Shown here one piece after another: positions 25,969-35,416 of a stretch of 64,000 nt of DNA. Within the stretch, counting starts at the first letter, position 1, and every line of letters starts with the position of its first letter. Source of the DNA: Akkermansia muciniphila (lineage in GTDB: Bacteria; Verrucomicrobiota; Verrucomicrobiia; Verrucomicrobiales; Akkermansiaceae); the NCBI RefSeq assembly GCF_900184965.1, contig NZ_FXYA01000215.1, forward strand, positions 186,001-250,000, in the 5' to 3' direction. Below the pieces are notes generated by a model. The model made no database searches. It was not told the origin of the DNA and saw only the letters and a program-made list of their open reading frames with translations. Made by a program: the position numbers and the translations under genes.

Positions 25969-26748
25969 ATGATGCAGTTTTGCGTGTTGGGCAGCGGCAG
26001 CGGGGGAAATGCCACCATTGTCAGGGCGGGGGAAACCGTCCTGCTGGTGGATGCCGGGTTCAGCGCCGCCAGACTGCGGGACAAGATGAAGTCCGCCGGC
26101 GTAGAACCGGATGAGCTGGCCGCTATTCTGCTCACCCACGAACACGCGGATCACATGAAAGGCGTGCACCAGTTCACCAGAAAGCATGCCGTGCGTGTTT
26201 ACGCCACCCGCCATACGGCCATGTGCGTCCAGGAAAAAGCACCGGAGGCCCCCTGGGCCTATTTTGAAAAGGGCCAGTCTTTCAAAATAGGGGATATCGT
26301 CATTACTCCCTTCCCCACTTACCATGACGCCGTGGACCCGGTGGGATTCAAATTTGAAACAGAACGGTCCAGTCTGGGTTTTATTTCTGATACGGGGCAG
26401 GCTCCCGGCTGCATCGCGGAATATCTTGCCATGGTGGATAGTCTGGTGGTGGAATCAAACTATGATCCGGACATGCTGGCGGCCACTCCCAAGAGGCCCT
26501 GGCCGCTGAAACAGCGCATCGCCTCCGCGCACGGGCATCTGTCCAATGAGCAGGCGTGCGACCTGCTGAGGCGGATTGCCCATGACGCCCTGAAAAACGT
26601 GGTGCTGGCTCACCTGAGCGCAGAAAGCAATTCTCCGGCATTGGCAGAAAGCCTGATGCGTGATACCCTGCATGACATGGGGCTGGCTTCCACCTCCCTG
26701 TTCTGCGCCAGCCAGGACTCCTGCCTGCCGTGGATACGGGTCTGCTGA
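25969..26748 (+). CDS. MBL-fold metallo-hydrolase, WalJ/YycJ-like
   Basis: A 259-residue metallo-beta-lactamase-fold hydrolase. It opens with CVLGSGSGGNATIV, typical of the YycJ/WalJ branch, and has the metal-binding LTHEHADHMKGV plus later His/Asp ligands (TYHDAVDPVGF, ISDTGQ, SAHGHLSNEQA). Family members are linked to cell-wall homeostasis and DNA double-strand processing in Firmicutes; the substrate is unknown. No WalRK two-component genes are nearby. Two ATGs are adjacent at the start; the first is used. It is divergent from mraZ. Confidence 0.85.
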   Translation: MMQFCVLGSGSGGNATIVRAGETVLLVDAGFSAARLRDKMKSAGVEPDELAAILLTHEHADHMKGVHQFTRKHAVRVYATRHTAMCVQEKAPEAPWAYFEKGQSFKIGDIVITPFPTYHDAVDPVGFKFETERSSLGFISDTGQAPGCIAEYLAMVDSLVVESNYDPDMLAATPKRPWPLKQRIASAHGHLSNEQACDLLRRIAHDALKNVVLAHLSAESNSPALAESLMRDTLHDMGLASTSLFCASQDSCLPWIRVC

Positions 26749-26776
26749 ATACGCCTCTTTTCCTGTTCCTCTCGCC

Positions 26777-27463
26777 ATGTTCCTCTCCACCTGTGAAATC
26801 ATGAGCACGATCATTGGAGCCTTGGCGGGTTCCATCGCTTCCTCGCGGGTGAAGATGGACCTGTTCGGCGTGATTGTCTGCGGCACCCTGGCCGCTCTGG
26901 GCGGAGGAACCGTGCGCGACATCCTGCTGGACATACCGGTGTACTGGACGCTCCCCACCGGGGAAATTTTTGTTCTGGCCTCCGTCGTCACCAGCCTGGC
27001 AACCTTTTATGTGGCCCAGAAATATCCGCCTCCCATGGGCACTATCCGCGTGGCGGATGCCATCGTTCTGGCTCTTTTCGGCATGATTGGCACGGAAAAA
27101 TCCTATCTCCACGGCTATACGCCTACTGTTTCCGTGATGATGGGCATTTGTACCGGCGTGGCGGGAGGCCTGCTGCGCGACGTGCTTACCGGCAACGTTC
27201 CCTACGTGTTCCGTCCCGGGGAACTGTATGCCACCGCGGCCCTGCTGGGCGGCGTGGCGTACGCCATGCTTTACTATGCCGGAATTGATTCTTCCACCTG
27301 CTTCGTGGCTGGTTTCATAGTCACGCTTTCCGTGCGTTTGGCGGCCATCCGCTGGAACTGGAACCTGCCTTCCTACATTCCGTTATTCACCTCGGATGCG
27401 GAGCCGGAAGCTCTGGAGGAAGAGGAAAAGGAAATTTTTTCCGGGAAGCCCGGCGCGCGGTAA
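26777..27463 (+). CDS. TRIC/YadS-type (UPF0126) membrane protein
   Basis: A 228-residue polytopic protein with about seven hydrophobic segments arranged as two homologous halves. Each half has a Gly-rich RD motif: GTLAALGGGTVRDILLD and GVAGGLLRDVLTG. These are the UPF0126 repeats shared with the TRIC cation channels; prokaryotic members conduct monovalent cations, though other solutes such as glycine have been proposed for some. A Glu-rich tail follows the last helix. The start is the ATG giving MFLSTCEIM, 28 bases after the preceding gene; the open frame extends upstream into that gene but is not family-like. Confidence 0.85.
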   Translation: MFLSTCEIMSTIIGALAGSIASSRVKMDLFGVIVCGTLAALGGGTVRDILLDIPVYWTLPTGEIFVLASVVTSLATFYVAQKYPPPMGTIRVADAIVLALFGMIGTEKSYLHGYTPTVSVMMGICTGVAGGLLRDVLTGNVPYVFRPGELYATAALLGGVAYAMLYYAGIDSSTCFVAGFIVTLSVRLAAIRWNWNLPSYIPLFTSDAEPEALEEEEKEIFSGKPGAR

Positions 27464-27469
27464 TGCGCG

Positions 27470-28018
27470 CTACTTGTGGAAGCACCCTTCTATGCAGTAA
27501 ACGGAAAGCTTCTCCACTGACCCGTCCCGTTCACAGCAGGAGCGCATGTTGCAATGCGGGCACAGCTCCCGCACATTTGTTACGTCCAGGGTTCCCCGTT
27601 TTTCATGAAGGGAATAAAGGTATTTCAGGTATTTTCCTTCCGCGATACGGTGGTGGTTATCCTTTTCCTTTAATCCCTTCCATTCGTAAAGCCGTTTTCC
27701 CCCCTTGGAAGAATTGCAGGACTTGCATACTCTGACGACGTTGTCCGTGGTATCTTCTCCCCCGCAGTTGCGCGGCAGGATATGCTCCGTGGTCAAATCC
27801 TTTTTTCCGCCGCAATAAATACATTCCCCGGGATGTTCCATTTCCCTGACCCATTCGCGTACGGAGGAAGACCAATGTATGGTCCCTGCGCAAAGCTCTT
27901 TCCATTTGCTCATAACCATGCCGTAATGAGCCTTCCCAAAACCGGAAGATGAGGCAATGATTTTGGCATATTGGTAATAAATGATCTGGCGGACGGATTT
28001 GACGGCGGGAGGAGGCAT
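27470..28018 (-). CDS. HNH endonuclease-domain protein
   Basis: A 182-residue protein with a clear HNH nuclease core: CIYCGG (first Cys pair), TTEHILPRNCGG (the H of HNH), DNVVRVCKSCNSSKG (N plus second Cys pair) spanning about residues 66-106. A second Cys cluster (CPHCNMRSCC) near the C-terminus may bind another zinc. It is convergent with the TRIC gene (6 bases between stops). Such stand-alone HNH proteins occur as restriction-like defence or mobile-element nucleases; nothing adjacent reveals which. Confidence 0.82.
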   Translation of the reverse strand: MPPPAVKSVRQIIYYQYAKIIASSSGFGKAHYGMVMSKWKELCAGTIHWSSSVREWVREMEHPGECIYCGGKKDLTTEHILPRNCGGEDTTDNVVRVCKSCNSSKGGKRLYEWKGLKEKDNHHRIAEGKYLKYLYSLHEKRGTLDVTNVRELCPHCNMRSCCERDGSVEKLSVYCIEGCFHK

Positions 28019-28071
28019 GGTAAAAAGATAAGAGCTGTTTGTTGAATCAGATGTCCGGATTTTCCGGAGCT

Positions 28072-29421
28072 TTATTTCCCCAGGCAGAAGGAGGAAAAAA
28101 TGGCGCCCAGCACGTCTTCCGTATCCACGGCTCCGGTGATTTCCCCCAGGTGCGTCAGGGCCTCCCTCAGCTCCAGGGCCGTGAATTCAGGACTTTCCTG
28201 GCGGGAAATGGATTCCGAAGCCAGCCGGACATGCTCCCGGCAGAGGCCAAGTTCATGCTGGTGGCGGGCATTGATGGCTACCAGGGAACTGCCCGTTTCA
28301 CCGGGCAGGGAGGAGGCAAAGGCCTGAACAATGGCTTTCTCCAATTCTTTCCTTCCTTCCCCGGTGGCGCAGGAAAACCGGATGCCGGGCACGGCCTCCC
28401 AGTCCGGGTGGATTCCGAGGTCGCACTTGTTCAGAATAAGCAGCCGGGGGGCGGTGAGAGCAGGGGAGGGGAGGTCTTTTACCCGGGGCATGGAGGCATC
28501 CGCCACTTCCAGAACCAGATCCGCGGCTTCAAGCGCCCTGTTGGTGCGGGTAATGCCAGCCTGTTCAATGACGTCGGAAGATTCGCGGATGCCTGCCGTA
28601 TCAATCAGCCGCAGGGCCAGCCCGGCCAGTTGAACGGATTCCTCCACCGTGTCCCGCGTGGTTCCGGCAATATTGCTTACAATGGCCCGGTCATACCCCA
28701 GCAGGGTATTCAACAGGCTGGATTTTCCCACGTTGGGAGGTCCGGCGATCGCCGTGCGGATGCCTTCCCGCAGCAGGCGTCCGCCTTCGGCAGTTCGGAG
28801 AAGGGCGGAAAGCTTTTCCTCCATGCTCCGGAGGCGCGCCAGCAGATCGGAGGCGGTGTCCGGGGAGATGTCTTCATCCGGAAAATCAATATAGGCTTCA
28901 ATATGGGCCAGCACATGAACCAGGCTGTCTTTCAGTGCGTCCACCTGGGCGCCGACGCCTCCGTCCAGCTGGGTTTGCGCGGCTTTCAGAGCCAGGTCGC
29001 TACCGGCGGAAATCACATCCATCACGGCTTCCGCCTGGGTCAGGTCCATGCGCCCGTTCAGGAAGGCCCTTTTTGTGAACTCTCCCGGTTCCGCAGGGGA
29101 GGCCCCGCATTGGTAAAGGCGTTTCAGCAGGCGGTCCGTCACCAGCATGCCGCCATGGCAGGAGATTTCCGCGGTGTCTTCCCCCGTATAACTGGCAGGG
29201 GCGGGGAACCAGGTGACAAGCGCCTGGTCAATGGCGGCTCCTTCCGCGTCCCGGATGCGGACCAGCGTCGCCCTGCGCGGCCGGAGGCGTTCCGTGAAAG
29301 CCGCGGGGGTGCATTGTTTCAGGATGTCCATGCAGCCGGGGCCGCTCATGCGGATGACGGCGATGGCTCCCTGTCCTGCGGCGGTGGCCTGCGCGGCTAT
29401 GGTGCGTTCCGGGTCAGTCAT
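28072..29421 (-). CDS. mnmE: tRNA uridine-5-carboxymethylaminomethyl GTPase MnmE
   Basis: With MnmG it modifies U34 of tRNAs reading two-fold split codon boxes. It has 449 residues. N-terminal tetrahydrofolate-binding domain (IAAQATAAGQGAIAVIRMSG), a central helical domain, and an inserted G domain with AGPPNVGKSSLLNTL, DTAGIRES and NKCDLG. The C-terminus ends in FCLGK, the CxGK motif essential for activity. Its ATG overlaps the mnmA stop by 4 bases, coupling two enzymes acting on the same wobble base. Confidence 0.97.
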   Translation of the reverse strand: MTDPERTIAAQATAAGQGAIAVIRMSGPGCMDILKQCTPAAFTERLRPRRATLVRIRDAEGAAIDQALVTWFPAPASYTGEDTAEISCHGGMLVTDRLLKRLYQCGASPAEPGEFTKRAFLNGRMDLTQAEAVMDVISAGSDLALKAAQTQLDGGVGAQVDALKDSLVHVLAHIEAYIDFPDEDISPDTASDLLARLRSMEEKLSALLRTAEGGRLLREGIRTAIAGPPNVGKSSLLNTLLGYDRAIVSNIAGTTRDTVEESVQLAGLALRLIDTAGIRESSDVIEQAGITRTNRALEAADLVLEVADASMPRVKDLPSPALTAPRLLILNKCDLGIHPDWEAVPGIRFSCATGEGRKELEKAIVQAFASSLPGETGSSLVAINARHQHELGLCREHVRLASESISRQESPEFTALELREALTHLGEITGAVDTEDVLGAIFSSFCLGK

Positions 29422-30491
29422 GGTTCTATGGATTCAAAAAAGCCGCCCCCGAGCAACTTGCCTCCGTCGTAAAAGGCGCAGACCTGTCCCACGGCCAGTG
29501 CCCGCAGGGGCGTGTCAAAGGCCAGGCGCACTTTCCCTTCTTCCAGATATTCGCAGGATGCCCATTCCGCCTTGGCCCGGTAGCGGGGCTGGGCCATGAC
29601 GCGGGCCGGCAGGGGGGCGAGCGTGTTGGAAATGCCGCCGACCACGGCGCGGGACGCGTACAATCCCCGCGTGGACGCGTCTTCATATCCCAGAATCAGG
29701 CGGTTGCGTTGGACGTCCTTTCCCACCACCACATAGGCGACTCCCTCCCTCGGGGAGGCGACGCCGTGCCCCTTCCTCTGGCCCATGGTGAACAGATGCA
29801 GGCCGTTGTGCGTGCCGAGCGTTCTGCCTTCCGTGTCCACGATTTTGCCGGGCTTGTCCGGTAGGTAGTGGCGCAGGAAATCGCTCATTTTTACCTGGCC
29901 GATGAAGCAGATGCCCTGGCTGTCTTTCTTGCGTGCCGTGGGGAGCCCGTATTTTTCCGCGAGAACGCGCACTTCCGGTTTCAGCAGATCCCCAAGGGGA
30001 AATACGGCGCGGGCTATCTGGTCCGGGCGCATCAGGGACAGGAAGTAGGACTGGTCCTTGTTCGGGTCCCGCCCACGCAGGATAAAAGCCCCTTGCGGCG
30101 TGTCCATCCTGCGGGCGTAATGGCCGGTGGCGACGCAGTCAAATCCCTGTTCCAGGGCATAATCCAAGAAGACGCCGAACTTCATTTCCCGGTTGCACAA
30201 TACGTCCGGGTTGGGCGTATATCCGGCGCGGTAGCCTTCAATCAGATAATTCACGATGCGGGCGCGGTATTCGTCCACCAGGTCGATGACCCGGAATTCA
30301 ATACCTGTTGTTTTGGCGACGGCCAGCGCGTCCTGAATGTCCTGTTCCCACGGGCATTCTCCGGGAATGCCTTCGTCATTCACCCAGTTTTTCATGTAGG
30401 CCCCCACTACGTCATGACCCTGCTCCACGAGCAGGGCCGCTGCCACGGAGCTGTCCACTCCGCCTGATAAGCCTACAAGGATGCGTGCCAC
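29418..30491 (-). CDS. mnmA: tRNA-specific 2-thiouridylase MnmA
   Basis: Adds sulfur to position 2 of U34. The P-loop ILVGLSGGVDSSVAAAL begins almost at once after a GTG start, which I prefer because the sequence upstream of it is not family-like; the product is then 357 residues (family ~360). The catalytic cysteines lie in NPDVLCNREMKF and SQGICFIGQVK. The C-terminal beta-barrel with RALAVGQVCAFYDG is complete. It is translationally coupled to mnmE by an ATGA overlap. Confidence 0.95.
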   Translation of the reverse strand: MARILVGLSGGVDSSVAAALLVEQGHDVVGAYMKNWVNDEGIPGECPWEQDIQDALAVAKTTGIEFRVIDLVDEYRARIVNYLIEGYRAGYTPNPDVLCNREMKFGVFLDYALEQGFDCVATGHYARRMDTPQGAFILRGRDPNKDQSYFLSLMRPDQIARAVFPLGDLLKPEVRVLAEKYGLPTARKKDSQGICFIGQVKMSDFLRHYLPDKPGKIVDTEGRTLGTHNGLHLFTMGQRKGHGVASPREGVAYVVVGKDVQRNRLILGYEDASTRGLYASRAVVGGISNTLAPLPARVMAQPRYRAKAEWASCEYLEEGKVRLAFDTPLRALAVGQVCAFYDGGKLLGGGFFESIEP

Positions 30492-30769
30492 GATGCTGGA
30501 AAAGATATGGGGGTGATAAGGCGGACCGCTTTGAGAAAGGCTTTGCCGCCTGCCCCTGTAAACCAAAGATGTTTCCGTAAGCCAAGACAAAAAGCGCGGA
30601 AGACAGGCATCCTGATCCGGTTATTCGGCGGAGCTTTCGACAGATCTCTGGCTTTTAAGCGGGTGGCGTAAGCTCAATTTGCCATGCGCATCCTGTGTTC
30701 AAGGTTCGTTGCGGCATGCATCATGGATGGCGTCTGGCATTTTCCCCGTTGTGGGACGGTTCCGGATAT

Positions 30770-31714
30770 TTACTGCCGTATGGACAAGGGTGAATGTTCC
30801 AGTTCTTCCATGATGCGTTCTGCAAGAGCCCGGGGAGAGTCGGAAGGGGAAGCCGGAAGTTTCCGAAGCCATTGTTCGCGTTTCAGCCAGGTGCGCTGCC
30901 GTTTGGCGTATTGCCGGGTGGCGAGGGCCAGCTGGCCCTGGCAGTTTTCACGGGAGATTTCCCCGCGCAGCATGCTTCGTATCAACGCCAGGCCCAGGGT
31001 GCGTTCCGCTGTGGCGGAGCATGGGCCGAGGGAAGCCGTTTCCTCCACGGCCCCCTCCTGCATCATGCGTGCGGCACGGTGGGCGATTCTTTCGTCCAGT
31101 TCAGGAACATCCCTGCTGATGACCCAGCCGGGCCCGCGCGGCGGGGTCAGCCAGTTCCTCTTCCAGAAGGAAAGAGGTTTCCCTCCGGCAAGGACGATTT
31201 CCAGATTGCGTTCCACATAACGCCGGTTGGAGGCATCCGTCGAGGCCGCTCCTTCCGGATCCAGGGAAGAGAGTCTGGCGTATAGCGCTTCCGTGGAACA
31301 GTTCGCGAAAGCGGCGCGGAGAGCAGCGTCCCCCGGCGGCGCTTCCGACAGGCCGTGGGAGAGGAATTTGAAGTACAGGCCGGAACCGCCCGTGACGATG
31401 GCGATTTTTCCGCGTGCGTGAATTTCTTCCATGCAGCGCATGGCGCGGTGGTAGTGTTCCGTGGCATTCCAGTTCCTTTGGACCGGAATGATGGAAACCA
31501 TGTGGTGGGGGACCCGTTCCCGGTCTGCCGGGGAAGGCGCCGCCGTCAGGATGGGCAGCTCCCGGTACACCTGGTAAGCGTCGGAACTGACGATTTCTGC
31601 GTCCAGCATCTCCGCCAGTTCCACGGCTGCCGCGGATTTGCCCGATCCGGTGGGACCTGCCAGAAACAGGGTCATGGGAAATGTTGCCTGCTGGGGTGGA
31701 GAAGATTCAATCAT
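30770..31714 (-). CDS. miaA: tRNA dimethylallyltransferase MiaA
   Basis: Adds the isopentenyl group to A37 of tRNAs reading UNN codons. About 314 residues from the ATG at 31714; a GTG one codon upstream and an ATG at 31675 right before the P-loop are alternatives. Landmarks: LFLAGPTGSGKSAAAVELA, SSDAYQVYREL, VTGGSGLYFKFL and the C-terminal ATRQYAKRQRTWLKRE. It is the third tRNA-modification gene in a row, 278 bases upstream of mnmA and on the same strand; whether they share a transcript is not clear. Confidence 0.95.
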   Translation of the reverse strand: MIESSPPQQATFPMTLFLAGPTGSGKSAAAVELAEMLDAEIVSSDAYQVYRELPILTAAPSPADRERVPHHMVSIIPVQRNWNATEHYHRAMRCMEEIHARGKIAIVTGGSGLYFKFLSHGLSEAPPGDAALRAAFANCSTEALYARLSSLDPEGAASTDASNRRYVERNLEIVLAGGKPLSFWKRNWLTPPRGPGWVISRDVPELDERIAHRAARMMQEGAVEETASLGPCSATAERTLGLALIRSMLRGEISRENCQGQLALATRQYAKRQRTWLKREQWLRKLPASPSDSPRALAERIMEELEHSPLSIRQ

Positions 31715-31758
31715 CACGTGGAGTAATGGCGGATAAAGTTTGTTGTTCCTGTGAAGCC

Positions 31759-32499
31759 CTAAAAGCTGCTCCTGCTTAAAAGCTGTTGGAGGAAGCGGAA
31801 AAGCGGAGGCGAAATGGCTTCATATCCCAGGGCGTTGAGATGGAGGCCGTCCCAAGTATAAAGGCTGGCGTCTTTTCCCGGAAGGAAGAAATGGAGGGGG
31901 AGGACATGGACATTTTCTCCAAAGTCGTGTTGCAGCAGACAATTCCTGAAGGTTTCCATGCGCGACCCTTTTTGTGCGATGAGCGGGGGAATGACAATGA
32001 TGGCAGTCGTTTCCGGGCTGTAAATCTCCCTGATTTTTTTGACGATGGCCACGTTTCCCTGAAAAGCCGTCCATCCCAGGCTTTTTTGTACTCCCAGATT
32101 GTTGACTCCCGAATACAGGACGATGATTCTGGGCGCCAGAGGGCTTGTCAGGCCGTCATTGAGGCGCCAGAGCAGGTTGCCCGTGGTCTCGCTCCTGGTT
32201 CCCAGGTTGAGGCATCCCAGAGGGGAAAACCAGGTTTCCCAGGAATGTTTCCCTTCTTTCAGCCAGAATTCCATGGTGGAGGAACCCAGGAACAACACGG
32301 GGGCATGGGGATTCAGCCGGGCATTGCGTTTGTCCTGCCGGTGTTTTTCCAGCAGGGCGCCCTGTTCCGGGGAATAGGGAAGGGGATGGACAGCCAAATG
32401 GTAGCGGTAGGCGTGTTTGGCGCACCAGACGGCGCCTAATGCGGCCGGAACGGTTAAAAGAAGAAAGAGGATCCAGGCCTTAATTTTTATTGGGAACAT
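31759..32499 (-). CDS. membrane-anchored SGNH hydrolase
   Basis: A 246-residue protein with an N-terminal signal anchor (about 8-28) and a GDSL/SGNH esterase fold. Block I is VLFLGSSTMEFW (nucleophile Ser), block II NLGTRSETTGNL, block III VLYSGVNNLG (Gly/Asn oxyanion) and block V WDGLHLNALGYE (Asp/His). Its start overlaps the end of the membrane acyltransferase frame by 20 bases. A membrane acyltransferase-3 plus an SGNH hydrolase is the two-part arrangement used to O-acetylate cell-surface glycans (fused in OatA), so this is probably the extracytoplasmic transferase or esterase of such a pair. Confidence 0.82.
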   Translation of the reverse strand: MFPIKIKAWILFLLLTVPAALGAVWCAKHAYRYHLAVHPLPYSPEQGALLEKHRQDKRNARLNPHAPVLFLGSSTMEFWLKEGKHSWETWFSPLGCLNLGTRSETTGNLLWRLNDGLTSPLAPRIIVLYSGVNNLGVQKSLGWTAFQGNVAIVKKIREIYSPETTAIIVIPPLIAQKGSRMETFRNCLLQHDFGENVHVLPLHFFLPGKDASLYTWDGLHLNALGYEAISPPLFRFLQQLLSRSSF

Positions 32500-33583
32500 G
32501 GGTGATGCGGTCGTTGGCGACGTAGGGCAGGCAGGCCGGGAAGAATTTTCTCAGGAAGAGATAGAGTGCGACGATAAGGAAAATGATGGCCGGTATTAAT
32601 ACAAAGGGTGCGAAAAAGGATTGTTTCCAGATGTGGGAGGGGATCAGCATGATCAAAGGATAATGAAGAACGAATATCAGGAAACAGGCGGGGGCATAGT
32701 TGGACAGCTTTCTGGCAACGGGAATTTTCTTTTCCAGCCAGATTCCAAGGGCCATGAGAAGAAGAGCCCCGAAGACAGGGCAGAGGGAATTCAAATGGAC
32801 AGCCGGCCAGGAGATATTTCATACTCCATAGGATGCCAGTATTTTGTGCATGTTCCATTCCGGGTTATTCTGGCAAACGCTCAAGTAATTGGTGATGCTG
32901 AGCAGAAACCCGGTTCCTACGGCGAGCAGGACAAGGGGAGTAAAGGAATTTTTGTAAACGTGTTTTACTTCAGCCAGTTTGATGGAAGACAGGAAAAGGC
33001 CCAGACTGAACAGGGAGACGGTGGATGGAGCAAGGGTAATCTTGTTGGCCGGCACGGGGTATTGGAGCCAGTCCGTGCTGAAGCAGATCAGGATCAGGAC
33101 AAAAACCGGATATTTCAATTTCAGCAGGATGGGGGAAATGAGGGAACAGAGAATGATATCCCTCAAAAACCATGTGGGAGGGGAAAAGGGTTCTCCCGTC
33201 AATCCATTGATGGAAAGAGGAATAAAATCGGGAGTGAAAAGGGAGCGGAAGCCTGCAAGGTTGCATAAGTATTCCGGCAGTCCCATATTCATGATTCCCG
33301 GATGGAGGAAAGAGATGACTACATTCCAGAACAGAAAGGGAATGAGAAGCGTATAACCCCGCTTGAACGCTTTTTTCCAGGAATTATTCCGGCCCATGAA
33401 ATAGCCTGCCAGAATCAGGAAAAATGCCACGCGGCCGTTGAAAACCGGAAGCTGGAACAGGCTGGCGAAAGAGAAGGCCGGCGCGTGGACGCATACAATC
33501 AGGCATGCCGCGAGGAAGCGGGATATGTCAATCCAATGTTCCCGGGATGAGGGTAATAAAATTGTAGGATTTTGCGGTGTCAT
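32480..33583 (-). pseudogene. acyltransferase-3 family membrane protein interrupted by an in-frame TGA
   Basis: One 368-codon frame encodes a typical acyltransferase-3 protein (about ten membrane helices): EHWIDISRFLAACLIVCVHAP at the N-terminus, NGRVAFFLILAGYFMGR, PPTWFLRDIILCSLISP, and after the break LCPVFGALLLMALGIWLEKK and FLIFVLHYPLIML. A single TGA at 32819-32821 splits it after residue 254, and the frame continues without any shift on the other side (GV-stop-NISWPAVHLNS). A TGG-to-TGA change is the simplest explanation. Everything else is intact, so the lesion is recent, a sequencing error, or a phase-variable state. The family transfers acetyl groups across the membrane onto surface polysaccharide. 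Confidence 0.8.
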
Positions 33584-33631
33584 GAAAGAGAGTCTGCCTT
33601 TGGAGCCCCCTGAGGCAGGCAGGGGAAATGC

Positions 33632-34249
33632 TCAAGGGCAGATGGCTTTTTGTGTTTCCCGGGGATGTATGAGACGTTCGGGGAGCGGTTTATTTACTGC
33701 GGGATTTCCGATGGCCAGGCAGCCGGGAGGCACATCCCGGGTGACGACGGCTCCTGCGGCGACTACGGAACCGGAGCCGATGGTGACTCCTTTCAAGATG
33801 GTGGCCCTGGCGCCGATGAAGCATCCTTTCCCGATGGAAATGGGTTGTCCCTGTTCGGGCTGTCCCAGGGTTGATCCCCACCTGGCGCCGCTCCGGGGAT
33901 AGTGCATGTCGTTGTCCAGAATCAGCGCGTCTGCTCCTATCAGCGTGTGGCGGCCGATGCGGATGCCGTTGACGCAGACCAGGGTGGCTCCGCTGATGCC
34001 GCAGCCGTCCTCCAGAATGATGCTTGCCTGATTGGAAAGGGCGGCCAGGCAGGTGTGATGGGAAAGTACCGGATTCATCCGGGTCAGGGAGTGGATGGTG
34101 ACTCCGTTGCCGATGGTGATGGACGCTCCCGGAAATTTTTTAATGAGGGGAAATCCGGAAAGAATGATGCCTGTTCCGGTGCGCACCCCCCTGAGCCTGA
34201 GCAGCAGGCGGCCTATCCCGGAAAGCAGATGGATAAGGAATAATTTCAT
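33632..34249 (-). CDS. hexapeptide-repeat acetyltransferase (LbH family)
   Basis: A 205-residue left-handed beta-helix acyltransferase. The hexapeptide pattern runs from about residue 45 ([14 protein letters not shown]) to 185, with the active-site His in DNDMHYPR and the closing [34 protein letters not shown]. It likely acetylates a sugar during polysaccharide assembly, using acetyl-CoA in the cytoplasm. The ATG overlaps the stop of the upstream glycosyltransferase as TGATG, so the two are translated together. Confidence 0.85.
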   Translation of the reverse strand: MKLFLIHLLSGIGRLLLRLRGVRTGTGIILSGFPLIKKFPGASITIGNGVTIHSLTRMNPVLSHHTCLAALSNQASIILEDGCGISGATLVCVNGIRIGRHTLIGADALILDNDMHYPRSGARWGSTLGQPEQGQPISIGKGCFIGARATILKGVTIGSGSVVAAGAVVTRDVPPGCLAIGNPAVNKPLPERLIHPRETQKAICP

Positions 34250-35394
34250 CAGCGTGGATACAGCATGGTATGATAACGTGACAGGCACCCGGTTACTGTC
34301 TGTTTTACGTCCAGCAGGCGGCGGCATTCCTGATGCCGCTCCATTCCCATGGACATGGTTTTATCCAGGCTGACGGAAAGTTTCTGCGCGGCCTCCCTGA
34401 TGGCGGCGCTGTTGCGGACAGGGACAATATAGCCGGATACGCCGTCCTGAACATATTGAGTCTGTCCGCCTTCTTCCGTGGTGATTACCGGAAGGCCCAT
34501 GACTCTTGCCTCCTTCACGATGTTGGGGCAGCAATCCCCCAGGGTGGGATGCACCAGGAACCACGCCGTGGAGAGGTGCTGCTGAAGTTCTGCGCGGGAA
34601 ATGCTGCCCAGCCAGTGGATATTGGGAGTGGACAGGGCTTCCAGCCTTTCCCTGAGGGCTCCGTTGCCCGCAATGAACAGCTGGACATGGGAAAGGGACG
34701 GATGCGTGAAAGCCTCCACCAGGTAGGAAATGCCCTTCAACTCGTAAATGGTTCCGGCAAAGAGGCAGGACGGTTCCGGGGAAGGTTTTCTGGCAAGATG
34801 GTAAAAGGAAGGTTCCACGCCGTATTCCATGCAGGATAGACGGGCATGGGGGGCAATTTCCGCAACGCGGCCGCACGCCCAGGGGGATTCGCACGTGATA
34901 AGATCATAATGTTTGACGGCCATCCGTTCCCAGAGGGCCTGCATATGGAGGAGGAAGGCCTGCGGAGCGCGCTGGCAGTAGGCGGTGAGGGCTCCCTGGT
35001 AGGAAAGGAGCTTCTTTCCCCGGAAGGCAATCCCCGCCAGAGCGTAAGCCTGCTCCACGCCCCATACGTGCAGGAGGTCCGGCTGGATATCGTTCAGGGT
35101 CTTGCGTATTCTCCGGACGGTCAGGAAATGGGCCGTCAGGATATTCCTGCCCATGCTGCCCAGGGGAAGAATGTGGATGGTCTGGTTGCGCATCCGGATG
35201 GTTTCCGGGGCAGAAACGGCTTTGCTGAGGGTGATCCAGTGGATGTCAAAATCTTCCTGAGATTCCAGAGCATGAAAAAGGGAAAAAATCCAGGGAATCG
35301 TACGCCGGTCTTTGTTACGGAAAGACGTCAGCAGCCGGCCCAGAGGGAGGTCCGCTGCTATGGCTAATACGGGACGGAGGCGTTTGAACGGCAT
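34249..35394 (-). CDS. glycosyltransferase family 4
   Basis: A 381-residue GT-B glycosyltransferase. The C-terminal domain shows the GT4 pattern: [53 protein letters not shown] and the nucleotide-sugar Glu region [18 protein letters not shown]. No membrane helix. Sugar specificity cannot be read from the sequence. It lies 22 bases after the next glycosyltransferase and is coupled to the acetyltransferase downstream. Confidence 0.85.
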   Translation of the reverse strand: MPFKRLRPVLAIAADLPLGRLLTSFRNKDRRTIPWIFSLFHALESQEDFDIHWITLSKAVSAPETIRMRNQTIHILPLGSMGRNILTAHFLTVRRIRKTLNDIQPDLLHVWGVEQAYALAGIAFRGKKLLSYQGALTAYCQRAPQAFLLHMQALWERMAVKHYDLITCESPWACGRVAEIAPHARLSCMEYGVEPSFYHLARKPSPEPSCLFAGTIYELKGISYLVEAFTHPSLSHVQLFIAGNGALRERLEALSTPNIHWLGSISRAELQQHLSTAWFLVHPTLGDCCPNIVKEARVMGLPVITTEEGGQTQYVQDGVSGYIVPVRNSAAIREAAQKLSVSLDKTMSMGMERHQECRRLLDVKQTVTGCLSRYHTMLYPR

Positions 35395-35416
35395 GGATTG
35401 GAAAGAGGAGGCAAGG

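Noticed and set aside
27470-28018. HNH protein as part of a group I/II intron or homing element
   Set aside because: It is not nested in another gene and no intron-like structure or split host gene flanks it.
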